Source: Allofournierella sp.
GTDB taxonomy: Bacteria > Bacillota > Clostridia > Oscillospirales > Ruminococcaceae
Direction of reading: 5' to 3'
NCBI GenBank assembly: GCA_020025635.1
Contig: JAHHRU010000001.1
Span: 124,001 to 188,000, forward strand
DNA length: 64,000 nucleotides
Made by a program: the position numbers and the translations under genes. Each line of letters opens with the position of its first letter. The stretch's first letter is position 1. Shown one piece after another: positions 15,585 through 26,137 of the stretch. The notes under the pieces are model-generated. The model saw only the letters and a list, made by a program, of their open reading frames with translations. It was not told the DNA's origin and did not search any database.

Positions 15585-16034
15585 TTATTCTTCGGTCTCG
15601 TCCTGTGCAGCGCACTCTTCGCAGCCGCACTCTTCAAACTCGATCTCGAACTCAGCGCCGCAGTTGCCGCAGCAGATCTGCTCGCTCACCAGGGTGTCCT
15701 CATCCACAACGGTGACTGCGCCGCAGTTGGGGCAGGTCAGCTCATAGCGGGTGTCATCCTCGTCGTCTTCCTCGTCGAGGTCATCATCCTCGTCATCAAA
15801 AACGACCTCTTCCAGATCGTCCATGTCTTCGTCGATGGCATCCAGCTCATCGTAGATCTGGTCCAGATCGTCATACACAACGTCCAGGTCGTCATCCAGC
15901 TCGCTCACAGCATCGCAGATGTCGTTCAGCAGATCCTGCATGGCCAGCAGCACACGGCCTTCGTCGGTGGAATCGTTGATCTTCAGGCCATCCATCAGGC
16001 CCTTCAGGTAAGCAGCTTTTTTGGTCAGTTCCAT
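15585..16034 (-). CDS. CD1247-like acidic zinc-ribbon protein (copy B)
   Basis: The 149-residue protein is nearly identical to copy A over the first 75 residues and in the zinc ribbon (C101, C104, C122 or C121, C125), but has a shorter acidic run and a Cys-containing C-terminal tail (EECGCEECAAQ). The start is ATG 16034, with CGGAGAACAGG upstream. No promoter is visible between efp and this gene, so it is probably read from efp through the terminator between them. The pair looks like a recent tandem duplication. Function unknown. Confidence 0.85.
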   Translation of the reverse strand: MELTKKAAYLKGLMDGLKINDSTDEGRVLLAMQDLLNDICDAVSELDDDLDVVYDDLDQIYDELDAIDEDMDDLEEVVFDDEDDDLDEEDDEDDTRYELTCPNCGAVTVVDEDTLVSEQICCGNCGAEFEIEFEECGCEECAAQDETEE

Positions 16035-16067
16035 AATCCTGTTCTCCGTAAAAATTAGAATCAAAAA

Positions 16068-16095
16068 CGGGGCGGCAGGCATTCCGCCGCCCCGG
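16068..16095 (-). terminator. Terminator after efp
   Basis: CGGGGCGGC and GCCGCCCCG form a nine-bp GC stem, followed on the minus strand by TTTTTG. It lies between efp and CD1247-like copy B. Because copy B has no evident promoter, read-through here may set its level. Confidence 0.85.
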
Positions 16096-16118
16096 CTTTT
16101 ACACCTTGGGTAGAAAGA

Positions 16119-16682
16119 TTACTCTTTAACGCGCTCCATATACTCGCCGGTGCGGGTATCGATGCGGATCTTGTCGCCCTCGTCGATGAACAGGGGAACA
16201 CGGATCTCAGCGCCGGTTTCCAGAGTAGCGGGCTTCAGGGTGTTGGTAGCGGTGTTGCCCTTGATGCCGGGCTCGGTGTGAGTGACTTCCAGAACCACAA
16301 AGTTGGGGCACTCGATGCCGAAGATGTTGCCCTTGTAGCTCAGCACCTTAACGTTCTCGTTCTCTTTGACGAACTTGAAGGAATCGCCCAGCTCGCTCTC
16401 GTTGATGGGAATCATCTCGAAGGTCTCGTTGTCCATGAAGTAGTACAGGTCGCCGTCAGCATAGCTGTACTGCATCTCGCGCCGCTCGATGTAAGCGGTG
16501 GGGAACTTTGCGCTGGGGTTATAGCTGGTCTCGGTGACAGCACCGGTGATCACGTTCTTGGTTTTGGTCCGGACGAAAGCAGCGCCCTTACCGGGCTTAA
16601 CGTGCTGGAACTCCACGACCTGAAGCACCTTGCCGTCTTCCTCAAAAGTAACGCCGTTGCGGAAATCGCCTGCAGAAATCAT
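16119..16682 (-). CDS. efp: Elongation factor P
   Basis: The 187-residue protein has the three-domain EF-P layout and normal length. EF-P binds the ribosome between the P and E sites and relieves stalling at polyproline. The loop KPGKGAAF (29-36) has the modifiable Lys at position 32, as in Bacillus subtilis, where it receives 5-aminopentanol; no modification gene is seen nearby. The C-terminal signature TNTLKPATLETGAEIRVPLF is present. The gene has its own promoter (16745-16773) and a terminator just after. Confidence 0.97.
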   Translation of the reverse strand: MISAGDFRNGVTFEEDGKVLQVVEFQHVKPGKGAAFVRTKTKNVITGAVTETSYNPSAKFPTAYIERREMQYSYADGDLYYFMDNETFEMIPINESELGDSFKFVKENENVKVLSYKGNIFGIECPNFVVLEVTHTEPGIKGNTATNTLKPATLETGAEIRVPLFIDEGDKIRIDTRTGEYMERVKE

Positions 16683-16744
16683 TGATGATCCTCCATCTCG
16701 TTGTTATTGATTCAAAGAAATTTTCCTTGATAGCTCTTTTACTT

Positions 16745-16773
16745 ATTTTACCCTAGATACCGCTGTTTTTCAA
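16745..16773 (-). promoter_or_regulatory. Promoter of efp
   Basis: TTGAAA (16773-16768) and TAAAAT (16750-16745) on the minus strand have a 17-base spacer, located 63 bases before the efp start. Confidence 0.75.
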
Positions 16774-16795
16774 GGCCTTTCCAATAAAAAGGCTT

Positions 16796-16811
16796 AAAAC
16801 CGGGCGGTTTT
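16796..16811 (-). terminator. Weak hairpin after the endonuclease IV-like gene
   Basis: AAAACC-GGGC-GGTTTT is a short stem ten bases after the stop at 16821. Its low GC content makes it a weak terminator; a second partial stem (AAGGCCTTT/AAAGGCTT) overlaps the efp -35 region. Confidence 0.35.
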
Positions 16812-16820
16812 CTGGCATTT

Positions 16821-17681
16821 TCAGCCCTGTTTTTCAAAGCTTTGGTAATACGCCCGCATGGTGGCTGCATCCTCGGCCTGGGTGCCGGCCGATTCGCAGA
16901 TGATGACCGGCGAAAGCGCCCGCTCCTTCAAAAGCTCCATCAGCGGCTCGGGCTCGGGGCCGAACTCCCGGTCGGCAAAGGTCAAATGGCGCTTCTCTCC
17001 CCCGGCCGTATACTCGATGCGGCTGAAATGCACATGGAAGTTTTTGGCCCGCTCATCTGCGAGGCTTTCTTCCATTCTGTCCAAAATGGCGGCATAATCC
17101 GCCTTATTTCGGATGGAACCCTGGTCCCGTGCGTTTAAATGGCCAAAATCTATACAGGGTGTAATACGTTTATCCACCTGACACAGGGCCAAAACCTCGT
17201 CAAGGGTGCCGAGCTGGCCCACCTTGCCCATGGTTTCGGGGCAGAGCAGAATGTCCTCATAGCCGGCTTCGTCCAGGGTCTTCCGCATTTTTTCCATGGT
17301 ATCCAGCGCCTTTTCCAGCGCAGCCTCCCGGCTCTGCTTGCCGCAGCTGCCGGAATGAAAGATCACCCGGCTGCCGCCCAGTGCCCGCACCGCAGCGGCT
17401 GACTGCAAAGCATAGCCGATGCTGCCCAGGCGCTTTTCCTCTTCCAGGCTGCTCATGGAAATGTAATAAGGGGCGTGAACGCTGAAAAGCACCCCCAGCC
17501 GCTGGGCTTCATGGGCAATGGCCCGGGCGGTTTCTTCCTTGAGGCGAACGCCCCGGCCGCACTGGTATTCAAAGGCATCCAGCCCCATGCCTGCCGCCCA
17601 GCGGGGCGCATCCAGGCTGGTTTTGAAGCCCATCTGTTTGAAACTGTCACCGGTGCCGGCAGGGCCAAAACGAATGCTCAC
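16821..17681 (-). CDS. Endonuclease IV-like TIM-barrel protein (AP endonuclease family 2)
   Basis: The 286-residue protein has the Nfo/xylose-isomerase-like barrel. Candidate metal ligands follow the Nfo order: SVHAPYY, FHSGS, CPETMG, CIDFGHLNA, FHVHFS and ICES. Nfo cuts the backbone at abasic sites during base excision repair. The start is GTG 17681, overlapping the yqeG stop as GTGA, with GGGGAGGAAAG in front. This Clostridial subgroup is often annotated as TIM-barrel protein or deoxyribonuclease IV. All metal ligands appear present, so nuclease activity is plausible but not certain. Confidence 0.8.
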   Translation of the reverse strand: MSIRFGPAGTGDSFKQMGFKTSLDAPRWAAGMGLDAFEYQCGRGVRLKEETARAIAHEAQRLGVLFSVHAPYYISMSSLEEEKRLGSIGYALQSAAAVRALGGSRVIFHSGSCGKQSREAALEKALDTMEKMRKTLDEAGYEDILLCPETMGKVGQLGTLDEVLALCQVDKRITPCIDFGHLNARDQGSIRNKADYAAILDRMEESLADERAKNFHVHFSRIEYTAGGEKRHLTFADREFGPEPEPLMELLKERALSPVIICESAGTQAEDAATMRAYYQSFEKQG

Positions 17682-18181
17682 AGCAGCTTTCCTCCCCGCT
17701 TATAGTAACGGTCCATGAAGGGCTTCTCCAAGATCCGCTTGAATTTCACGCCCCAGTTCAGCTCTTTGCCGCAGGGCTCCACCACAAAGGCGGTGATGCC
17801 GAAAATGGAACCGGCCAGCCGGTCGGTGAACAGCTGATCGCCCACAATGGCCATCTGGTCCCGCCGAACGCCGAATTTGCGCCGCGCGCGGGAAAGGCCG
17901 AAGGTGAAGGGCTTACAGCTCATGGAAACAAAATCAAGACCGATCCGGGCGGCAAAGGGCTCGACCCGTTTGCGGGTATTGTTGGAGGCGATCATCAGCT
18001 GGATGCCGGCTTTTTTCATGGTTTCCAGCCAGGCGGCCACCTCCGGCGCAAGCTTTTGGCTGCCATGTGCCGTAAGGGTGTTGTCCACATCCAGCACCAG
18101 CGCCCGCACGCCTTTGCTGAGCAAAAAATCGGGGGCAATGGCGGTCACATCGCGAAAGAGATATTCGGGGGTGAGCAGCAT
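17678..18181 (-). CDS. yqeG: YqeG family HAD phosphatase
   Basis: The 167-residue protein has a HAD IIIA core: ALVLDVDNTLTAHG with the two catalytic Asp, ASNNTRKRV as motif II, and VGDQLFTDRL as motif III/IV. It matches YqeG/GEP4-type phosphatases; GEP4 dephosphorylates phosphatidylglycerophosphate, but the bacterial substrate is unsettled. The start is placed at ATG 18181, where the family N-terminus (MLLTPEYLF) begins. An in-frame ATG at 18193 sits almost on top of the GGAAAGGA sequence and is less likely. It overlaps the next gene by four bases. Confidence 0.85.
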   Translation of the reverse strand: MLLTPEYLFRDVTAIAPDFLLSKGVRALVLDVDNTLTAHGSQKLAPEVAAWLETMKKAGIQLMIASNNTRKRVEPFAARIGLDFVSMSCKPFTFGLSRARRKFGVRRDQMAIVGDQLFTDRLAGSIFGITAFVVEPCGKELNWGVKFKRILEKPFMDRYYKRGGKLL

Positions 18182-18229
18182 AGGGCAGTTCATTCCTTTC
18201 CGTTTGATCAAAGATCGGTTTCTTAACAC

Positions 18230-18264
18230 AAAAAAGAGGCGGGGCCAGAAAACTGGACCCGCCC
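18230..18264 (-). terminator. Terminator of rpsU
   Basis: On the minus strand GGCGGGTCCAG-TTTT-CTGGCCCCGCC is followed by CTTTTTTG. The stem has one mismatch. It lies 49 bases after the rpsU stop. Confidence 0.85.
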
Positions 18265-18312
18265 AGGCGTTGACACGCTTTTTCAGCCTTTTACACGGCC
18301 CAGACAGCAAGC

Positions 18313-18489
18313 TTACTTAAACTTGCGCTTGCGGGCAGCTTCGGACTTCTTTTTGCGGCGCACAGAGGGCTTCTCGTAAGCCTCACGCTTGCGCACTTCC
18401 GCCAACACACCGCTGCGAGCGGTGGAGCGCTTGAAACGGCGCAGAGCGCTTTCCAGCGACTCACCGTCTTTTACGCGTACTTCAGACAT
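18313..18489 (-). CDS. rpsU: 30S ribosomal protein S21
   Basis: The 58-residue basic protein has the S21 pattern: a start of MSEVRVKDGESLESALRRFK, then TARSGVLAEVRKREAYEKPS, then a Lys/Arg-rich tail ending RKRKFK. S21 binds the 30S platform near the anti-Shine-Dalgarno end of 16S rRNA. GGGAGGG precedes the ATG. The gene stands alone between a consensus promoter and a terminator, as expected for a highly expressed ribosomal gene. Confidence 0.96.
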   Translation of the reverse strand: MSEVRVKDGESLESALRRFKRSTARSGVLAEVRKREAYEKPSVRRKKKSEAARKRKFK

Positions 18490-18560
18490 TTTTTTCCCTC
18501 CCTTGGGCCTTGAGGCAGGAGTATTGCGTGATACTCAAAACAAAGTATCCAGCGTATCTT

Positions 18561-18589
18561 ATTATACTAGTTTTCAGAGCCGCTGTCAA
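18561..18589 (-). promoter_or_regulatory. Consensus promoter of rpsU
   Basis: A perfect TTGACA (18589-18584) and a perfect TATAAT (18566-18561) are separated by 17 bases on the minus strand. The leader before the start codon is about 65 bases. Confidence 0.92.
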
Positions 18590-18633
18590 CTAAAAACTGC
18601 CATTCCGAAATTTTTTTCACACAGATTTTTCCC

Positions 18634-21048
<2,415 letters not shown>

Positions 21049-21079
21049 AACTTATCAACTCCGGCTTTATTTTATCTTG

Positions 21080-21113
21080 AAGCGGGACGGCTTTCAAAAG
21101 GCCGCCCCGCTCA
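21080..21113 (-). other. Hairpin between rsfS and leuS
   Basis: AGCGGGGCGGCC and GCCGTCCCGCT pair with one mismatch around TTTTGAAA. There is no U-tract after the stem on the minus strand, so it is not a standard terminator and may only affect RNA processing. Confidence 0.4.
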
Positions 21114-21141
21114 TGGGATACGGATTTTTTAGCGATACGGC

Positions 21142-21498
21142 TCAGATCTCATCCTCGAAATCGATCTGCACTTCCTCGCCGTCTGCCCACAGGTGGTCCA
21201 GGTCATAGAATTCCCGGGCCTCGGGGTAGAACACATGCACGATCACGCTGCCGTAATCCAGCAGCACCCAGCTTTTGGATTCAAAGCCCTCGGAGCGCAG
21301 GGTCTTTACCCCCTCCTGCTCCATCTGGAACTCCACTTCCTCAGCAAGGCTGCGCACCTGGGTGGTGGAGGAACCGGTGGCAATGACAAAATAATCGGTC
21401 AGCGCGGTCAGGTCCTCCACTTTCAGGACCTTCAGGCTGTGGGCTTTCTTTTTGTCCAGGATCTGAGCGATCCGGGTAGCGAGCTGCAAACTCTCCAT
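21142..21498 (-). CDS. rsfS: Ribosomal silencing factor RsfS
   Basis: The 118-residue protein matches RsfS/YbeB/Iojap over its length: KVLKVEDLTALTDYFVIATGSS, WVLLDYGSVIVHVF and a final FYDLDHLWADG. It binds L14 on the 50S subunit and blocks subunit joining in stationary phase or starvation. It sits in the conserved order nadD-yqeK-LCP-rsfS-leuS. Confidence 0.96.
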   Translation of the reverse strand: MESLQLATRIAQILDKKKAHSLKVLKVEDLTALTDYFVIATGSSTTQVRSLAEEVEFQMEQEGVKTLRSEGFESKSWVLLDYGSVIVHVFYPEAREFYDLDHLWADGEEVQIDFEDEI

Positions 21499-21519
21499 TG
21501 TGTTTCTCCTTTCGGGTGA

Positions 21520-22866
21520 TCATTCGGCAGGCTGAGCGCCTTCACTTTCGGTATCCAACTGACCCATATACTGCACATTGGGGTCAGAGGATTCCCCTGC
21601 TACGGGCAGGGTGGGAACATTCAGTTCGTTCACCGGGCCGCCGTAGGTGCGGAAATACTGGTTGAGCAGGTCGGTGGTCTTGGCCACATCGCAAACCTGC
21701 ACCGACAGGCCGTTGTAGCCGCCTGCGGCGGAATATGTGGGCAGCTTGCACATCATGATGTCGGCACTGTCCACCTTCAGGAAGCTGACGCCCAGCGAGA
21801 TCAGATCGTCGATGGGGATGCTGGTTTCCACATACTTGAGGGCCACAGGGGTGAGCTTTGCGATATCCCACACCGTTGCGGTGCGGATGCGCTTGAACAG
21901 GCCCTGATAGAAATACCGCTGCATTTCCAGGCGGGCAAGGTCGCCCTGGCCGTAGTTGCGGTTTCGCACAAAGAACTCAGCTGCATCACCCTGCAGGTTG
22001 CGGTAGCCCTGTTCCAGCTTGCTTCCCTTGAAGGAGATATCCCGAGGAATATAGACCTCAATGCCGCCGAACAGATCGATGATCTCCTTCAGGCTCTGCA
22101 TATTGATGGTAACATAATGGTCCACCGGCAGCTTGTACTGCTCGTTGATGAGCTGCATCAGGCTGGGCATACCGTCATTGCGCAGTGCCACCGCGTTGAT
22201 CTTGCCGGTTTTGCCGTGCTTGTAATCCTCACCGGGATAGGTGTCACGGGGGATCTGCAGCATGCTGATCTTGCGGTTTTTCACATCGAAGCTCACATAC
22301 ATGATCATATCGGTCATGCCGTCGTTGGACTGGGCATCGTTGCTGTAATGACGGCCGTCCTCCCAGTCAACACCGCAGACCAGGATGTTCATCACATCCC
22401 CTTCAAATTCCGAAGGGGTGTTGATGATCTGCGGGATGGAGGGCATGCCGCCTTCCGGGCTGATGGAATGCACCACCCATTTGTAGGCAGCGCCCAGGCC
22501 CACTGCCAGCACCAGCACGATGCTGAGCAGGGTGACCAGCAGCGGCTTTAAGAAGCCGCCCTTTTTCTTTCTGCGCTTTTTCTGTGCGGCAGAGGAATGA
22601 TAGGTCTGCCCCTGGCTGGGGCGGCCTTGGCTGGGGCGCTGCTGGGCCGGACGCGCCTGGCCGGAGCGTGAACCCGCCGGGCGCTGGGCCGTTTGCGGAT
22701 GTGCATGGGCCGGTGCATGCTGGACCGGCCGTGCCGAAGACGAAGGGGCTGCCGAAGTGCCGCTGCGGCTGATCTTGCGGCCGGACGAAGCCGGGGCCGA
22801 ATGGGAAGCACCGGTGCTGTGTGCGCCGCTGGTATTCAGCCTGCGGGGCTGTCTTTCGTTACTCAT
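21520..22866 (-). CDS. LytR-CpsA-Psr family glycopolymer transferase
   Basis: The 448-residue protein attaches lipid-linked glycopolymers to peptidoglycan outside the membrane. It has an unusually long cytosolic N-terminal tail of about 103 residues rich in Ser, Ala, Gln, Pro, Arg and His, then a Lys/Arg cluster and one transmembrane helix (about 105-128). The LCP domain follows, with ILVCGVD, an Asp-containing MTDMIM segment and the conserved Arg in IPRDTYP. The start is ATG 22866 after TGAGGT. It could attach the polymers made by the loci at the left end of the window (inference). Confidence 0.93.
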   Translation of the reverse strand: MSNERQPRRLNTSGAHSTGASHSAPASSGRKISRSGTSAAPSSSARPVQHAPAHAHPQTAQRPAGSRSGQARPAQQRPSQGRPSQGQTYHSSAAQKKRRKKKGGFLKPLLVTLLSIVLVLAVGLGAAYKWVVHSISPEGGMPSIPQIINTPSEFEGDVMNILVCGVDWEDGRHYSNDAQSNDGMTDMIMYVSFDVKNRKISMLQIPRDTYPGEDYKHGKTGKINAVALRNDGMPSLMQLINEQYKLPVDHYVTINMQSLKEIIDLFGGIEVYIPRDISFKGSKLEQGYRNLQGDAAEFFVRNRNYGQGDLARLEMQRYFYQGLFKRIRTATVWDIAKLTPVALKYVETSIPIDDLISLGVSFLKVDSADIMMCKLPTYSAAGGYNGLSVQVCDVAKTTDLLNQYFRTYGGPVNELNVPTLPVAGESSDPNVQYMGQLDTESEGAQPAE

Positions 22867-22877
22867 GGGTGTGTACC

Positions 22878-23459
22878 TCATTTTAAGCGGCTCTGTGCCG
22901 CTTCTTTCTCCAGATATTCCAGCGTTTCCAGTGAAAGAGGATCTACCGGGCGGCCTGTTTGGGCAACCCAGCGCACATTGTAGCGCACAGCGGTGAGCAC
23001 CGCTTCATCCAGATCCTTTTTCGCCAGGGCGCGAAGCTCTTCCACCTCCGGATAATCCCGCTCTGCGCTGATCATATCGCTCAGATACAGGATCTTATCC
23101 AGCTTGGTCATGCCCGGCCGGCCGGTGGTATGGCAGCTGATGGCATCGGTGATCTCAGCATCCTCAATGCCCCACTCCCGCTTTGCCAGAATGGCAGCGC
23201 AGGGGCCATGCCACACCGGAGGCGGACTGTTTTTCGCGTCACCCGCCATTATAGCATTTTCTTCCAAAATCTGCAATAATTCCTCTTTGGGCCTTTCCTT
23301 CACCGCATCGTGCAGGATGGCGGCAAGGGCAGCCTTTTGGGGATCGGCCCCATACTTTTCGGCCAGTTCCACTGCCGCATTTTTCACATTTACGGTGTGC
23401 GCATACCGCCGCTGGGAAAGGGTTTCCCGGACCATTTTTTCAGCCTGCTGATAATCCAT
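22878..23459 (-). CDS. yqeK: HD-domain hydrolase YqeK (Ap4A hydrolase family)
   Basis: The 193-residue protein has HD-domain motifs in order: RYAHTVNV, AILHDAVKE with the HD pair, WHGPCAA, and DKILYLSDMISAERDYP. YqeK enzymes cleave diadenosine tetraphosphate symmetrically to two ADP. Start ATG 23459 is preceded by GGGAGGT with nine bases between; a longer open frame upstream runs back into nadD and is not needed. It lies eight bases after the nadD stop. Confidence 0.93.
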   Translation of the reverse strand: MDYQQAEKMVRETLSQRRYAHTVNVKNAAVELAEKYGADPQKAALAAILHDAVKERPKEELLQILEENAIMAGDAKNSPPPVWHGPCAAILAKREWGIEDAEITDAISCHTTGRPGMTKLDKILYLSDMISAERDYPEVEELRALAKKDLDEAVLTAVRYNVRWVAQTGRPVDPLSLETLEYLEKEAAQSRLK

Positions 23460-23466
23460 TGCGCCG

Positions 23467-24051
23467 TTACCTCCCATACAAATGATGCTGTTTTGCGATG
23501 GCAAGCACCTGGGCCGGCAGGGCCTCATCGCCAAGGCGGCCGGCCCGGATATCGCTGGATGCTGCCGGCAGTGCCGGTGCACCGGTGAAAAGCACCCTTC
23601 CGCCCTGTGCTTTTAGCGTCTCTGCTGCCTTCTGCAGCTCAGCTTCATCGCCGGGGCTGCGGCTCTGCACAACCAGCACCGCCATCTGCAGAATGTGTTT
23701 CCACTCTTTCCATGCGGTGAAGCTGGTCAGCATATCGCTGCCCACCGACAGATAGATCCGGGCCTCGGGGTAGGTCTTTTGCAGCATTTCCAGTGTGTCC
23801 ACCGTGTAATTTTTCCCGCCCCGGCTGATCTCCCAGCCGCACACCTCCAAATTGGGGTGGCAGCCCTCAAAGCAGCTGCACATGGCAAGGCGAAGCTCGC
23901 CGGGGGTGGCACTGGCCGCTTTATGGGGCGGGATGCCTGCCGGCATCACCACCACCTTATCCGGCTGCACAGCCCGGATGGCGGTTTCCAGCAGATGGAT
24001 ATGGCCCTTATGGGGCGGGTCGAATGTGCCGCCGAAAAGCAGCAGTTTCAT
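23467..24051 (-). CDS. nadD: Nicotinate-nucleotide adenylyltransferase
   Basis: The 194-residue protein joins nicotinate mononucleotide and ATP to make deamido-NAD. The nucleotidyltransferase motif GGTFDPPHKGH is at residues 8-18 and the C-terminal ISSTXIR-equivalent is SSDIRAG. Length and position before yqeK fit the family. Confidence 0.96.
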   Translation of the reverse strand: MKLLLFGGTFDPPHKGHIHLLETAIRAVQPDKVVVMPAGIPPHKAASATPGELRLAMCSCFEGCHPNLEVCGWEISRGGKNYTVDTLEMLQKTYPEARIYLSVGSDMLTSFTAWKEWKHILQMAVLVVQSRSPGDEAELQKAAETLKAQGGRVLFTGAPALPAASSDIRAGRLGDEALPAQVLAIAKQHHLYGR

Positions 24052-24138
24052 TCTTTCTTCCCTCCCATCGTTTTCTTTACATTATGGCAATGTTTCCGGC
24101 TGATTGCAACCGAAAAGCCAAAAAATTTCTTCAAATGC

Positions 24139-24435
24139 TTATTTCAGAAGGTCCGCAAATGCAGAATCCTTCTTCTTTTTCAAAAACAACACGAACTTGG
24201 AACCGATCACCTGCACCACTTCGGCGCCGGTGGCCTCGGCCAAAACAGCAGCAGCCTCTTTTGCGTTGTACATGCTGGTTTCCAGCACCTTCATTTTGAT
24301 CAGTTCCCGGGCCGCCAGGCAGTCGGCGGTGGACTTGATGAGGGTTTCGTCGATCTCACCCTTGCCCACCTGAAAAACCGGATCCAGACCGTTTGCAGCA
24401 GACCGAAGGGCTGCTCTCTGTTTGCTTGTCAGCAT
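24139..24435 (-). CDS. yhbY: YhbY/CRM-domain ribosome assembly RNA-binding protein
   Basis: The 98-residue protein is a single CRS1-YhbY domain: LTSKQRAALRSAANGLDPVF, then VGKGEIDETLI, AARELIKMKVL and VVQVIGSKFVLF. The family binds precursor 50S particles. The usual GKGG loop reads GKGE here, a small change at the RNA-facing turn. It sits 36 bases after rdgB. Confidence 0.93.
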   Translation of the reverse strand: MLTSKQRAALRSAANGLDPVFQVGKGEIDETLIKSTADCLAARELIKMKVLETSMYNAKEAAAVLAEATGAEVVQVIGSKFVLFLKKKKDSAFADLLK

Positions 24436-24471
24436 AAATGACTCCTTTTTGTTTTAAAATTTCTCTTGGTT

Positions 24472-25209
24472 TCAGCGCAGGCTCCGCTTGAGCTTGTCGC
24501 CGTCATCCTTGTGGTTGCGCTCAAAAGCCAGCGTTTTTTCCACCCCGGTAATGGGAAGGCCGCCGGCAGCCGGCTGGTTTTCTTCCAGGAAAGCCGCCAG
24601 CTTTTCTTCCAGCATCGCCAGAGCTTTGCCCCGGTGGCTGATGGCATCCTTCTGCCAGTCTTCCATTTCCGAGGTGGTCAGGCCCTGGGTGTTGGGCCCT
24701 TCCCCGCCCCCGGCAAGACCGATGCGGTCCGCCACAAAGAGGGGGTCGTATCCAAAGCCGTTGCCTCCCCGGGCAGTCTCGATGATATGGCCGGCACATT
24801 CGCCTTCCACCGTCATGTGAGCGCCGCCGGGCAGATAAAAGCAAAGGGCGCAGACGAATTTTGCCCGGCGCTGCTCTTCGGAAAGGCCCTTGAGGTTTTC
24901 CAAAAGCTTTTTGTTGTTTGCCTCATCATCGCCGTGGGTGCCCGCATAGCGGGCGCTGTATACACCGGGCTCCCCGTTCAGGATGTCCACCGAAAGGCCG
25001 GAATCATCCGCCAAAGTGGGCAGGCCGCTGGCAAGGCAGATGGCCTGGGCCTTGATGCGGGCATTTTCCCGGAAGGTGGAGCCGTTTTCCTCCGGCTCCA
25101 GGCTGATGCCCAGATCCTTCTGGCTCTTTACCTCAAAGCCCCGGGGGGCCAGGATGCGCCGGATCTCGCGGAGCTTGGCCGCGTTTCCGGTTGCTGCACA
25201 GATTATCAT
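24472..25209 (-). CDS. rdgB: XTP/dITP diphosphatase (HAM1/RdgB family)
   Basis: The 245-residue protein removes non-canonical purine nucleotides such as ITP and XTP. The substrate loop ATGNAAKLREI, the catalytic ADDSGLSVD and the ISHRGKAL motif are present. It is longer than usual (about 200): there is an insertion after the GYDPLF motif (about 10 residues with GGGEGPN) and a C-terminal extension of about 35 residues. The start is ATG 25209, with AGGAG six bases before; it follows ftsY by ten bases. Confidence 0.93.
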   Translation of the reverse strand: MIICAATGNAAKLREIRRILAPRGFEVKSQKDLGISLEPEENGSTFRENARIKAQAICLASGLPTLADDSGLSVDILNGEPGVYSARYAGTHGDDEANNKKLLENLKGLSEEQRRAKFVCALCFYLPGGAHMTVEGECAGHIIETARGGNGFGYDPLFVADRIGLAGGGEGPNTQGLTTSEMEDWQKDAISHRGKALAMLEEKLAAFLEENQPAAGGLPITGVEKTLAFERNHKDDGDKLKRSLR

Positions 25210-25219
25210 ATATTTCTCC

Positions 25220-26137
25220 TTATTCTTCCCGGAACAGCGCATCCGCAAAATCAGCAGGCGCAAATTCCATCAGGTCATCCATTCCTTCGCCCACGCCCAC
25301 AAAGCGCACCGGCAGGCCCAGCTTCTGTTTCACGCTGATGGCCGCGCCGCCCTTTGCGGTGCCGTCCAGTTTGGTCAGGATGATGCCGGTTGCATTGGCT
25401 GCGGAAATAAACTGGGTGGCCTGGCTGATGGCGTTCTGGCCGGTGATGGCATCCAGCACCAGCAGGGTCTCCACGCTTGCGGCGGGGCAGGCCTTGTTCA
25501 CGCTGCGGCTGATTTTGGAAAGCTCGCTCATCAGGTTCTGCTTGTTGTGCAGGCGGCCGGCGGTATCGCAGATGACCACATCGCAGTTGTGGGCCTCGGC
25601 GGATTTCACCGCATCAAAAATAACGGCAGCGGGGTCTGCGCCCTCCGAATGCTTCACGATGGGCACCTCCACCTGGTCGGCCCAGATGGACAGCTGCTCG
25701 GCAGCGGCGGCACGGAAGGTATCACCCGCGGCCAGCATCACCTTTTTGCCCTGCTCTTTATAAAGGTGGGCAAGCTTTGCAATGCTGGTGGTTTTGCCCA
25801 CGCCGTTCACACCGATCACCAGGATCACGGCCGGATGACCGGACAGATCCATGGGGCTGTCGGCTTCCATCTCGTGGGTGATGATGTCCTTCAGGGCAGC
25901 CAGCGCATCCGAGGCTGTCTTGATGCGGTCTGCCTTTACACGGGCATGCAGCTCTTCCACCAGGCGCACCGCTTCATCCGCGCCGGTATCGGCCAGGATC
26001 AGCTGCTCTTCCAGATCGTCGTAAAACGAATCGTCGATGGAGCCTGCGTTCATCATTTCCATGATGCCCGCAAAGAAGCCTTTTCTGGTTTTCGCAAGGC
26101 CATCATCCAGTTTTTTCTTTCGGCTGAAAAGTCCCAT
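25220..26137 (-). CDS. ftsY: Signal recognition particle receptor FtsY
   Basis: The 305-residue GTPase docks ribosome-SRP complexes to the membrane. It has an N helical domain, a P-loop GVNGVGKTTSIAKLA, a DTAGR motif and the G4 region TKLDGTAKGG. The acidic A domain of enterobacterial FtsY is missing, as usual in Firmicutes; only a short basic N-terminus (FSRKKK) remains for membrane contact. Confidence 0.97.
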   Translation of the reverse strand: MGLFSRKKKLDDGLAKTRKGFFAGIMEMMNAGSIDDSFYDDLEEQLILADTGADEAVRLVEELHARVKADRIKTASDALAALKDIITHEMEADSPMDLSGHPAVILVIGVNGVGKTTSIAKLAHLYKEQGKKVMLAAGDTFRAAAAEQLSIWADQVEVPIVKHSEGADPAAVIFDAVKSAEAHNCDVVICDTAGRLHNKQNLMSELSKISRSVNKACPAASVETLLVLDAITGQNAISQATQFISAANATGIILTKLDGTAKGGAAISVKQKLGLPVRFVGVGEGMDDLMEFAPADFADALFREE

